Shown piece by piece: positions 6,980 to 12,400 of a stretch of DNA of 12,400 nt. Location of the stretch: assembly GCA_029932035.1 (NCBI GenBank), contig JAOZQV010000066.1:1-12400 (forward strand), given 5' to 3'. Origin of the DNA: Deltaproteobacteria bacterium (GTDB lineage: Bacteria > Desulfobacterota > DSM-4660 > Desulfatiglandales > Desulfatiglandaceae). The notes beneath the pieces were generated by a model that had not been told where the DNA came from, made no database searches, and saw only the letters and a list, made by a program, of their open reading frames with translations. The position numbers and the translations under genes were made by a program. Each line of letters begins with the position of its first letter. Within the stretch, counting starts at the first letter, position 1.

Positions 6980-7003
6980 AAAGACCGCTTACGGATGAAA
7001 ATC

Positions 7004-7021
7004 ATTTATGCAACGTTAGGG
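7004..7021 (+). repeat. Solitary copy of the MITE terminal repeat
   Basis: ATTTATGCAACGTTAGGG here is identical to the 18 bases at the right end of the element at 8715-8902, and 17 of its bases are the inverted copy of that element's left end. It sits between the phosphotransfer gene (stop 6979) and receiver 3 (ATG 7036). I find no matching left end and no element body upstream, so it is either a truncated remnant or a bare end. Confidence 0.7.
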
Positions 7022-7035
7022 TAAAGTGTGCAACA

Positions 7036-7428
7036 ATGAATGAGAAAGTATTACTCTTAGATGATGAACGGGATTTTATCGAAGCCATGGCCGATCGAAT
7101 GCAGGCGAGAGGGATGGAAGTAACGACCACCACATCTCCAAGTGAGGCATTAAAGAGGGCCCGCGACGAAACGTACGACGTCATCGTCATGGACTTCATG
7201 ATGCCTGAAATAGATGGCCTTGAAGCCGTCAAAGAACTTAAAAGGATAAATCCCAATCTCCAAATCATCCTTCTCACGGGGTATGCCACCGCGGAGAAAA
7301 AGATCGAAGCAAAGAACTTGGGTGCCACCGACCTGTTGGAAAAACCTGCTGATATCGATACCCTGACGGATAAGATCAGAAAAGCACATGCAACAAAAAT
7401 GAAACACAAACTCACTAATGAACGATGA
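7036..7428 (+). CDS. Stand-alone CheY-like response regulator (receiver 3)
   Basis: A 130-residue receiver without output domain. It has D9-D10 in LLLDDE, phosphoacceptor D53 in IVMDFMMPE, T81 in LLTGYAT and K103 in LEKPAD, followed by a short basic tail (KAHATKMKHKLTNER). ATG 7036 has only a poor ribosome binding site; the sequence just before it is the solitary MITE end, so an insertion may have replaced the original leader. The gene overlaps the next one by ATGA (7425-7428), implying translational coupling with the PPDK_N-domain protein, which is therefore its most likely partner. In some deltaproteobacteria, as I recall it, receiver and PEP/pyruvate-binding domains occur fused in one protein; the split overlapping genes here would be the unfused equivalent. 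Confidence 0.92.
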   Translation: MNEKVLLLDDERDFIEAMADRMQARGMEVTTTTSPSEALKRARDETYDVIVMDFMMPEIDGLEAVKELKRINPNLQIILLTGYATAEKKIEAKNLGATDLLEKPADIDTLTDKIRKAHATKMKHKLTNER

Positions 7429-8708
7429 TAACGGTATTTCCTGAAGAAAGTAAAGTATTGGAAAATGAAGAGATGAAATCAATCGTACCCGGAAAAGCGT
7501 TACATCTGGAAATGCTGAAGAATGGTAAGTTCAACGTTCCGGATTTCATTTATGTCCCTGCAGAAGACTTCAGGGATGAGAAATTTGAAAAATTAGAGCG
7601 ATTTCTCAGCGCCCATCCCGAAGGCTTCAAGGTCATCGCGCGGAGTGCGCATCCGGATGAGGAGGCATTCAAACCCGGAACCTTTGATTCCCTTGAAACC
7701 TATGCGGATGTGGCAGGCATAAAATACGCGAGAAAACGGATCATAAAACTGGCCAGGACCGCAAACAGACTCTCTATTTTGAGGCAGCAGAAGTTCAATA
7801 ACGCCCCTGATCTGAATATAGACGAAATGGGTGTCCTCGTCATGCCGTTCATCAATGGCATGAGTGTCATGGCTAAGATGTTGGGAAACACATGGGAATT
7901 CGGATATTGCCGCCCCAGGGGTCAAAAGGAAGAGAGTGAACCCTTCTTAACAAATACTCCCCACGACCCGAAGCTGCTCCAGGTTTCCGAAGATATTCAG
8001 AAATTCTTGGGGCATAGATGCGAAATCGAATACATCATCTCTGAGGAAGGCGAAATCCACGTTGTTCAGGCAAAAGACATCTCACATTTTGAAACCCTCG
8101 AGCAAGAGAAGAGCGAGAGGTCCATTAAGCTGGATGGCGTGAGAAGGATCAGGGAGAGGAGGTCTTACCGCGAACGTCCCATCTTTGTGATGGACTGCAA
8201 GGCATTCTACATGCGTATCATTGGTAAATGCGAGGAGATGGTCCTTGGAAGCGAAGGCCCCAAGCCGCATATCGAAGATATCCTTGAAATGATTGCCTCC
8301 CGTGAGGCCGAGTTCAAGGATTTTGCACTGAGGCATGAGAGGTTCGCGATCCTGTGTCTTTCCGAAGCAGTGCCCGAAGATCTATACCAGATCGCCAAAC
8401 ACTACCTTGATGATATGTCCACTCTGAAAAAGTCTCTCTCAGAGGCCCTTTATGCCAATCTTTACAAGAGAGACGAGTTCATATCAGAGGCCGACACCCT
8501 CATTTGCAAGGACAAAATTAGAATCAATCTCGAGAGTCACGATGCATACGGGATTGCCACAGTGCGAAACCCCGTCTGGTCCGTATACTGGAATCGGGAA
8601 AGGGACGATGAAGTAGTTGGGGAATTCAAGAGACTGGGATTCAAGACCAGGGATTCCATCGGAATTGAGATAGACGCCCTGAAAAAGCCCATGGTATACA
8701 GGCTGTAG
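7425..8708 (+). CDS. PEP-synthase/PPDK N-terminal (ATP-grasp) domain protein
   Basis: A 427-residue soluble protein. The first ~225 residues follow the nucleotide-binding domain of PEP synthase/pyruvate phosphate dikinase (PPDK_N). PGKALHLEML at 22-31 stands for the GGKGANL loop (Lys24) and is followed by VPDFIYVPAEDF. VIARSAHPDEE (Arg73) and GTFDSLETY match VAVRSSAxxED and FAGQxETF. MGVLVMPFINGMSV matches the VVQxMV strand, and CEIEYIISEEGEIHVVQAKDIS (200-220) matches DIEWxxxxGxLYxLQxRPI. The phosphohistidine swivel domain and PEP/pyruvate barrel are absent. The last ~200 residues, ending FKTRDSIGIEIDALKKPMVYRL, match nothing I recognise. It is thus not a PEP synthase; it may phosphorylate or bind a partner, or sense nucleotide or PEP. 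The start at ATG 7425 rests on the ATGA overlap with receiver 3; M17 (7473) is an alternative. Confidence 0.75.
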   Translation: MITVFPEESKVLENEEMKSIVPGKALHLEMLKNGKFNVPDFIYVPAEDFRDEKFEKLERFLSAHPEGFKVIARSAHPDEEAFKPGTFDSLETYADVAGIKYARKRIIKLARTANRLSILRQQKFNNAPDLNIDEMGVLVMPFINGMSVMAKMLGNTWEFGYCRPRGQKEESEPFLTNTPHDPKLLQVSEDIQKFLGHRCEIEYIISEEGEIHVVQAKDISHFETLEQEKSERSIKLDGVRRIRERRSYRERPIFVMDCKAFYMRIIGKCEEMVLGSEGPKPHIEDILEMIASREAEFKDFALRHERFAILCLSEAVPEDLYQIAKHYLDDMSTLKKSLSEALYANLYKRDEFISEADTLICKDKIRINLESHDAYGIATVRNPVWSVYWNRERDDEVVGEFKRLGFKTRDSIGIEIDALKKPMVYRL

Positions 8709-8714
8709 ATTCTG

Positions 8715-8902
8715 CCCTAACGTTGCATAAAATTTGAGTTCAAAACGCTTTAGATTAGGTCAGCAAGGGACGATGGGCCGTTTTCAAGGATGAAAGCGTA
8801 TTGAATATAGGACACAGTCTTGAAAATGGACCAGCGTTTCTTGATGGCCTGATATAGAGCGAGCGCAGCGTTTTTGGGCCGAAGATTTATGCAACGTTAG
8901 GG
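8715..8902. mobile_element. 188-bp MITE-like element with 17-bp terminal inverted repeats
   Basis: Perfect terminal inverted repeats CCCTAACGTTGCATAAA (8715-8731) and TTTATGCAACGTTAGGG (8886-8902) bound a non-coding body with nested inverted repeats. These are AAAACGCT (8742-8749) with AGCGTTTT (8867-8874), and the segment 8775-8788 with 8819-8832 (12 of 14 complementary, one mismatch being a G-U pair; core TTTTCAAG/CTTGAAAA). The whole unit could fold into a long branched hairpin. There is no transposase frame, so mobilisation would need a related element elsewhere. The bases outside (TTCTG on the left, TCTAC on the right) do not form a convincing target duplication. It starts 6 bases after the stop of the PPDK_N-domain gene and separates that gene from receiver 4. 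The IS family is not recognised. Confidence 0.7.
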
Positions 8903-8984
8903 TCTACCTTTGCAGGGATTTAATTCCCTTCATAGACTTCGGGGAGATTGTCATTATCCTCCCTGGAAAAATCAACTGTGAGCC

Positions 8985-9005
8985 CTCTTCAGTGGTCCTG
9001 AAGAG
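8985..9005. promoter_or_regulatory. Perfect 8-bp inverted repeat before receiver 4
   Basis: CTCTTCAG-TGGTC-CTGAAGAG lies 33 bases upstream of the receiver 4 start. It is not followed by a T-run, so it is unlikely to be an intrinsic terminator for the upstream genes. A position in the leader suits an operator or an mRNA stem. No clear -35/-10 pair is seen between the MITE and the gene. Confidence 0.4.
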
Positions 9006-9038
9006 ATATAACTAAAATAATGCTGTGGAGGAATGAAC

Positions 9039-9476
9039 ATGAAAACAAGGATATTGATTGTAGACGACGAGGAAGAATTCGTTAAAGCATTGTCAGAACG
9101 TTTGGCCATCCGGGATTATGATGTGACTACGTCCTTCAGTGGCGAAGATGCTGTAGAGAAAGTGAAACACTATCTTTTCGATGTGGTCATTCTTGATGTG
9201 GCTATGCCAGGTATGAGCGGGATCGAGACTCTGCGTGAAATCAAGAAGATAAAGCCCTTGACCGAGGTAATCATGTTGACCGGCCATGCAACAGTAGAAA
9301 CGGCAATTGAAGGGCTGAAGCTGGGCGCCGTCGACTTTCTTTTAAAACCGTGTGAAACCAAGGATCTGGTTGTGAAGATCGATAAGGCCTATGAAAAGAA
9401 AGCCGAACAGGACGAACGCATAAAGCAAGCCCAGGTGGAGGGAATTATAGCATCACCGAGGTCTGTTCTGAAATGA
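9039..9476 (+). CDS. Stand-alone CheY-like response regulator (receiver 4)
   Basis: A 145-residue protein with one receiver. D9-D10 lie in LIVDDEEEF, phosphoacceptor D53 in VILDVAMPG, T81 in MLTGHAT and K103 in LLKPCE. The helical tail of about 30 residues (AYEKKAEQDERIKQAQVE, then GIIASPRSVLK) looks like the start of a coiled coil and carries no known output domain. ATG 9039 is chosen over in-frame ATG 9033 because GGAGG at 9027-9031 is seven bases from the former and only one base from the latter. It is separated from the rest of the block by the MITE and about 330 bases, so it may have its own promoter. It is the last gene of the signalling block and faces a convergent membrane-protein gene. 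Confidence 0.92.
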   Translation: MKTRILIVDDEEEFVKALSERLAIRDYDVTTSFSGEDAVEKVKHYLFDVVILDVAMPGMSGIETLREIKKIKPLTEVIMLTGHATVETAIEGLKLGAVDFLLKPCETKDLVVKIDKAYEKKAEQDERIKQAQVEGIIASPRSVLK

Positions 9477-9510
9477 GATTTAAGGTTGAAGAAGTGAAAC
9501 TCCGGATATT

Positions 9511-9948
9511 TTATTTCATTCTCTTTTGAGCTTGCATGTCCTCTATGGCGCTTCCAATTTTCTCAAGAACGAGGCTCTCATTCCGGCGCACCTTCATGCT
9601 TTCGTGACCGGCAATCCTGATAAGGTAGAGTTTTTTCATTTTTCTTAGGCCTGATAAATGGGTCTCGACCTTCCACTGAGAATCGATCGGAAGCAGGTCG
9701 TTTCGGAGGGAAAGGATCCCATAATTCAGGCGAATGCCCTCAGGACTCACGGACACGGCGCTGAAACCAAAAAAAGGGCTGTTGAAAAACCAGACGACTA
9801 TAATCATCCAGACAAGAGAGGCTATCAGGTGTTTTGGCTTCCTCTTAACAAGCGAGTAAACCAAAAAAAATACCACCACCCCTAAGACAAAGAGCATTAT
9901 GGTATTTTGGATATAGAGAGATTTGATAACAAAAATCTGTGTTGCCAT
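9511..9948 (-). CDS. Two-helix membrane protein with a C-terminal beta-rich soluble domain
   Basis: A 145-residue hypothetical protein. Two adjacent transmembrane helices (about 15-34, IMLFVLGVVVFFLVYSLV, and 40-62, LIASLVWMIIVVWFFNSPFF) form a hairpin joined by the basic turn KRKPKH. A soluble part of about 80 residues follows, with alternating strand-like segments (VSVSPEGIRLNYGILSLRND, then WKVETHLSG, KLYLIRIAG) and a final helix (ESLVLEKIGSAIEDMQAQ). A membrane hairpin followed by a small beta domain and a C-terminal helix recalls bacterial PH-like (YdbS/YcxB-type) membrane proteins, but this is a shape resemblance only. The ATG at 9948 has a weak ribosome binding site (AGG two bases upstream); M18 is another possible start. 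It is convergent with receiver 4 and divergent from the permease gene. Function unknown. Confidence 0.65.
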   Translation of the reverse strand: MATQIFVIKSLYIQNTIMLFVLGVVVFFLVYSLVKRKPKHLIASLVWMIIVVWFFNSPFFGFSAVSVSPEGIRLNYGILSLRNDLLPIDSQWKVETHLSGLRKMKKLYLIRIAGHESMKVRRNESLVLEKIGSAIEDMQAQKRMK

Positions 9949-10244
9949 GGCCTATCATTGTCATATAGCACAGGGGCTTAGGGGGTGTCAATAATCACGA
10001 AACGATTGCGCACCTTTTCCTTGACAGGTTAATGCCGCTTTTGTTAAGTTCCCTCTCAATTTTGACATGAGACCTCTGCAAAACGCCCCTTTTCGAACTC
10101 TGCACTTATCTGTCCAATCTAAGAGTCTTGCATGAGCGGGATTGAGGATATTGTAGACTTTAATCTTTGTACCATGAACCTTGTCGAGGATCCCGCTGTT
10201 CGGTGAACCTGGAACCGATTTGTGTAATAGGAGGAATTCGTTTC
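9949..10244. other. Divergent intergenic region, possible IS-end remnant
   Basis: This gap separates the two-helix membrane protein from the permease and should hold both promoters. TTGACA occurs at 10021-10026 and 10062-10067, but neither has a good -10 box at proper spacing. The segment from about 10068 to 10100 (TGAGACCTCTGCAAAACG and onward) resembles terminal sequences of insertion elements I have seen in related bacteria, but no partner end is present. The permease frame could extend back to TTG 10167, but that stretch is not hydrophobic and has no ribosome binding site. Confidence 0.3.
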
Positions 10245-11987
10245 ATGCAATCCTTAAAGTATCTCTTTACCGTTATAAGTATCCTGATTATAGCGCTGAT
10301 GGCCTCCCCGGCCCTTTGCGGTCATGGCGCCAAGGGTGGTCCCCCAAAAGCGATTATCCATGGCGGCGACACCGTCAATATATCAGGTCTTGTCCTTGAC
10401 AGCCATAAAGAACCGATTGATGAAGCAGAAATTGTAATTTCAGTCAACGGCAAAGAGATTGACCGGGTAATCACCGCCCATAACGGCAAATATGTATCCC
10501 GTTTTCAATTGAAAAAGGGTGAAATCCAGACCTCTACTATTGGGGTAGAAGCCACTAAGGCCAGCTTCGCGTCCCAAAGCCTTGAATTCAAGGGGGCGGA
10601 ATTAGCACAAAAAGGGGATCATTTCTTCATCAGCGAAGACCTCTCTCTACCCCGTGTCTTAGGCCCTGCCTTCTGGATATCTACCATTATCTTTATTTTG
10701 GCCTACGTACTTATTGCCTTTGAATTACTTCACAGAACCGTTGCCGCCATGTTGGGCGGAGTCTTGATGCTGGTCATATCCTACACCATCGGCACCATTA
10801 ATCCCGAGTATCACATCTTCTCATTTGACAGCGCCATTAATTCCGTTGACATGAACGTGGTTTTTCTCCTTATGGGGATGATGATCATCGTCGGTGTGTT
10901 GAAACATACCGGCTTGTTTCAGTGGTGTGCCTACGTCTCCTATAAACTCGCCAAGGGGAAGGTCTTCCTCCTCGCGGTTTACCTGATGATATTTACGGCA
11001 GTCGCCTCAGCATTCTTAGACAATGTGACCACCATGCTCCTGTTGACAGGAGTGGCCATTGAGATCGCCATTTCACTCTCCATTAATCCGCTTCACCTCC
11101 TGATACCCCTCGTCCTCGCCTCTAACGTGGGGGGTACGGCGACCCTTATCGGCGACCCTCCCAATATCATGATCGGCTCCTACGCAGGCCTCACATTTAT
11201 GGATTTCGTGATCGCCCTTGCCCTTGTCTGTGTGGTATGCATGGTGGCCCTCATCGTTTTTACCAAATTGGTGTGGGGCAAACAATATGCGTCTGCCAAA
11301 GTAGAAAACGTGCAGGAATATATCAAGGTCTTGAAAGAACAATACCCGATCACTGATCCAAGGCTTCTCACGTATGGGTTAGCTGTTTTGGGCTTTGTCG
11401 TATTCCTTTTCCTGAGCCATGGCTACTGGCATATGGAGGTCAGCGTGGCAGCGCTGATGGGCGCGGCCATCCTCTTGACTATTGCAATCATAACGGAAAA
11501 GGTGAATCTGATCGAGTTAATCGAAAAGGACATTGAGTGGCCCACCCTGATGTTCTTCATCTTCCTTTTCATTATGGTCGGGGCAGTGGAGTCAAGCGGT
11601 CTGTTGGCCTTGGTTGCAGACTGGATTCTGGACCTCTCAGCAGGTAATTTTCTGATGGCCTGCGGTCTGATCCTCTGGGTAGCTGCCATCATGTCTGCCT
11701 TTGTTGACAACATCCCCTTTACAGCCACCATGTTGCCTATTGTGGCCTATCTCGGTAGCGTGATTCCGGGTTCAGAAAACACCCTCTGGTGGGCACTGGC
11801 CTTAGGGGCATGCTTCGGCGGGAACGGGACTATTATCGGGGCATCTGCAAATGTGGTAACCATGGGGATCGCAGAATCAAGGGGCTACAGGATCAGCTTT
11901 ATCGGTTTCATGAAAACCGCATTTCCTTTCATGATAATCACCATCCTGATCGCCCATGCCTGGCTCCTTATTTTTAGGCCCCAATAG
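10245..11987 (+). CDS. Ion-transporter-superfamily permease (SLC13/ArsB/NhaD-like) with N-terminal beta domain
   Basis: A 580-residue protein. Residues 1-25 are a signal-like segment (MQSLKYLFTVISILIIALMA). Residues about 43-132 form an Ig-like or carboxypeptidase-regulatory-type beta domain (VNISGLVLDSHKEPIDEAEI, HNGKYVSRFQLK) that would lie in the periplasm. The rest, from 143, is a polytopic permease of the ion transporter superfamily (CitMHS/ArsB/P-protein group) with its paired motifs: FLDNVTTMLLLTG (near 258) and SNVGGTATLIGDPPN (to 307) in the first half, FVDNIPFTATMLP (near 487) and GGNGTIIGASANV (525-537) in the second. Relatives carry dicarboxylates, arsenite or Na+/H+; the substrate is not readable here. 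ATG 10245 is preferred because AGGAGG lies 10 bases upstream and translation starts at the signal segment. It is monocistronic as far as seen. Confidence 0.88.
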   Translation: MQSLKYLFTVISILIIALMASPALCGHGAKGGPPKAIIHGGDTVNISGLVLDSHKEPIDEAEIVISVNGKEIDRVITAHNGKYVSRFQLKKGEIQTSTIGVEATKASFASQSLEFKGAELAQKGDHFFISEDLSLPRVLGPAFWISTIIFILAYVLIAFELLHRTVAAMLGGVLMLVISYTIGTINPEYHIFSFDSAINSVDMNVVFLLMGMMIIVGVLKHTGLFQWCAYVSYKLAKGKVFLLAVYLMIFTAVASAFLDNVTTMLLLTGVAIEIAISLSINPLHLLIPLVLASNVGGTATLIGDPPNIMIGSYAGLTFMDFVIALALVCVVCMVALIVFTKLVWGKQYASAKVENVQEYIKVLKEQYPITDPRLLTYGLAVLGFVVFLFLSHGYWHMEVSVAALMGAAILLTIAIITEKVNLIELIEKDIEWPTLMFFIFLFIMVGAVESSGLLALVADWILDLSAGNFLMACGLILWVAAIMSAFVDNIPFTATMLPIVAYLGSVIPGSENTLWWALALGACFGGNGTIIGASANVVTMGIAESRGYRISFIGFMKTAFPFMIITILIAHAWLLIFRPQ

Positions 11988-12082
11988 GGTACTGACTGAA
12001 AGGAGATTCCTCATTTCATGGTCTGGGGAAACGACGAGGCTCCGCGAAGATAGCTGCTGGACGAAATAACTTCCAAATTTCA

Positions 12083-12145
12083 TAATCTTAATCATAATCG
12101 TAATCTTACTCAAAACGATTATGATTAAGATTACGATTAAGAGTA
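12083..12145. repeat. Inverted array of TAATCN hexamers
   Basis: Four consecutive hexamers TAATCT, TAATCA, TAATCG, TAATCT (12083-12106) and a variant TACTCA are followed, after AAA, by the opposite array CGATTA, TGATTA, AGATTA, CGATTA and the variant AGAGTA (12116-12145). The 18 bases 12083-12100 are a perfect inverted copy of 12116-12133 across a 15-base spacer, so a long AT-rich hairpin or cruciform is possible. It sits between the permease stop and typA. With no T-run and low GC content it is not a classic terminator, though an RNA stem here could protect the permease mRNA 3' end. Confidence 0.85.
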
Positions 12146-12245
12146 TGAATTCAAAATCGTACCTAAATAGGGTTCATTCTCATTCCCACCCTCTCCTCAC
12201 TCTTTCCGCTACCTTCTGATCCGAAACGGGCCCCCAAAAAACTCC

Positions 12246-12273
12246 TTGTAATCCGTATAGCAATGCTTACACT
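12246..12273 (+). promoter_or_regulatory. Possible promoter of typA
   Basis: TTGTAA (12246-12251) and TACACT (12268-12273), 16 bases apart, each match four of six sigma70 consensus bases. The start of transcription would be near 12280, about 45 bases before ATG 12325. The match is modest and rests mainly on position. Confidence 0.3.
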
Positions 12274-12324
12274 ATTCGATTCGAACAAACCTTAAAAAGA
12301 GACCGTTTTTGGAGATTGTCAACT

Positions 12325-12400
12325 ATGTCCACCGTGGAAAGAAATGAAAACCTGAGAAACATTGCCATCATTGCCCACGTGGATCACGGCAAGACCACCC
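12325..12400 (+). CDS. typA: Translational GTPase TypA/BipA, N-terminal fragment
   Basis: Only the first 25 codons are in the window. After a short leader (MSTVERNE) they read NLRNIAIIAHVDHGKTT, which is the beginning of the GTPase domain with the G1/P-loop AHVDHGKT. The RNIAIIAHVDHGKTT form is that of TypA/BipA; LepA normally has IRNFSIIAHIDHGKST, and EF-G and EF-Tu differ more. TypA is a ribosome-associated GTPase of about 600 residues involved in ribosome assembly and stress adaptation. A TTTGGAG element ends 10 bases before ATG 12325. The gene runs off the right edge, so nothing can be said of its later domains. Confidence 0.88.
   Translation, partial: MSTVERNENLRNIAIIAHVDHGKTT

Larger units (their letters stand above)
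11988..12324. other. Intergenic region between permease and typA
   Basis: 337 bases without a credible gene. It contains the hexamer inverted-repeat array at 12083-12145, a possible typA promoter at 12246-12273 and the typA ribosome binding site (TTTGGAG, 12308-12314). The first 95 bases, including an 11-codon frame at ATG 12018, show nothing recognisable. No GC-rich terminator with a T-run is seen after the permease. Confidence 0.5.

Noticed and set aside
7425..8708. Calling this gene ppsA or ppdK
   Set aside because: Only the ATP-grasp part is present and it is divergent; the phosphohistidine and PEP/pyruvate domains needed for catalysis are absent.
8895..8914. Sigma54-type promoter spanning the right end of the MITE (GG-N10-GC with TTTGC)
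   Set aside because: The -12 half is good but the -24 half (AGGGTC) lacks TGGCAC, and the match depends on one spacing choice.
8914..8932. Short inverted repeat AGGGA-TTTAAT-TCCCT after the MITE
   Set aside because: Only five base pairs around a 6-base AT loop, with no T-run; too weak to call a terminator or operator.
10068..10100. Insertion-sequence end in the permease upstream region
   Set aside because: The sequence resembles IS termini from memory only; there is no second end, target duplication or transposase fragment in the window.
10167..10244. N-terminal extension of the permease to TTG 10167
   Set aside because: The extra 26 residues (MYHEPCRGSRC and onward) are polar and Cys-containing and precede a clear signal-like segment that has its own ATG and AGGAGG.

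Overview
The window looks like chromosomal DNA of a deltaproteobacterium in the broad sense (Desulfobacterota, possibly a sulfate reducer or syntroph). This is inferred from the gene repertoire: an FmdB-type zinc ribbon, a TauE/SafE permease, many stand-alone CheY-like receivers, a Cache sensor kinase and a PPDK_N-domain protein. No rRNA, tRNA or marker gene fixes the taxon. There is no CRISPR array, no complete insertion sequence and no phage gene.

Layout. Positions 1-340 hold the 3' end of an FmdB-family zinc-ribbon gene and a 28-residue membrane peptide gene. Positions 341-712 hold only short doubtful reading frames. Positions 713-2158 (minus strand) hold a TauE/SafE permease followed by a small three-helix membrane protein, with a good sigma70-type promoter at about 2225-2253. 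Positions 2399-9476 (plus strand) are a long signalling block of nine genes, interrupted by a small inverted-repeat element. A two-helix membrane protein is at 9511-9948 (minus). An ion-transporter-superfamily permease with an extra N-terminal beta domain is at 10245-11987. An inverted hexamer-repeat array follows, and the window ends in the first codons of typA/bipA.

The signalling block is the centre of interest. In order it encodes: a protein that is only a histidine-kinase dimerisation/phosphotransfer (DHp) helix pair; receiver 1; a kinase-like protein that has lost both the phospho-histidine and the ATP site; one complete Cache-sensor histidine kinase; receiver 2 (overlapping the kinase); a kinase-like protein with an intact H-box but a dead ATPase domain (ChpT/Spo0B-like architecture); receiver 3; a PPDK_N (ATP-grasp) domain protein translationally overlapped with receiver 3; and receiver 4. 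No receiver carries a DNA-binding or enzymatic output domain. The set reads most naturally as a branched phosphorelay fed by one kinase, with several phosphotransfer or scaffold proteins and with the PPDK_N-like protein as a candidate output. This is inference from domain content and gene order.

The receiver 3/PPDK_N pair lies between inward-facing copies of one 17-bp sequence. One copy is solitary at 7005-7021. The other is the left end of a 188-bp MITE-like element at 8715-8902. Insertion or rearrangement by a small mobile element may therefore have shaped this part of the locus.
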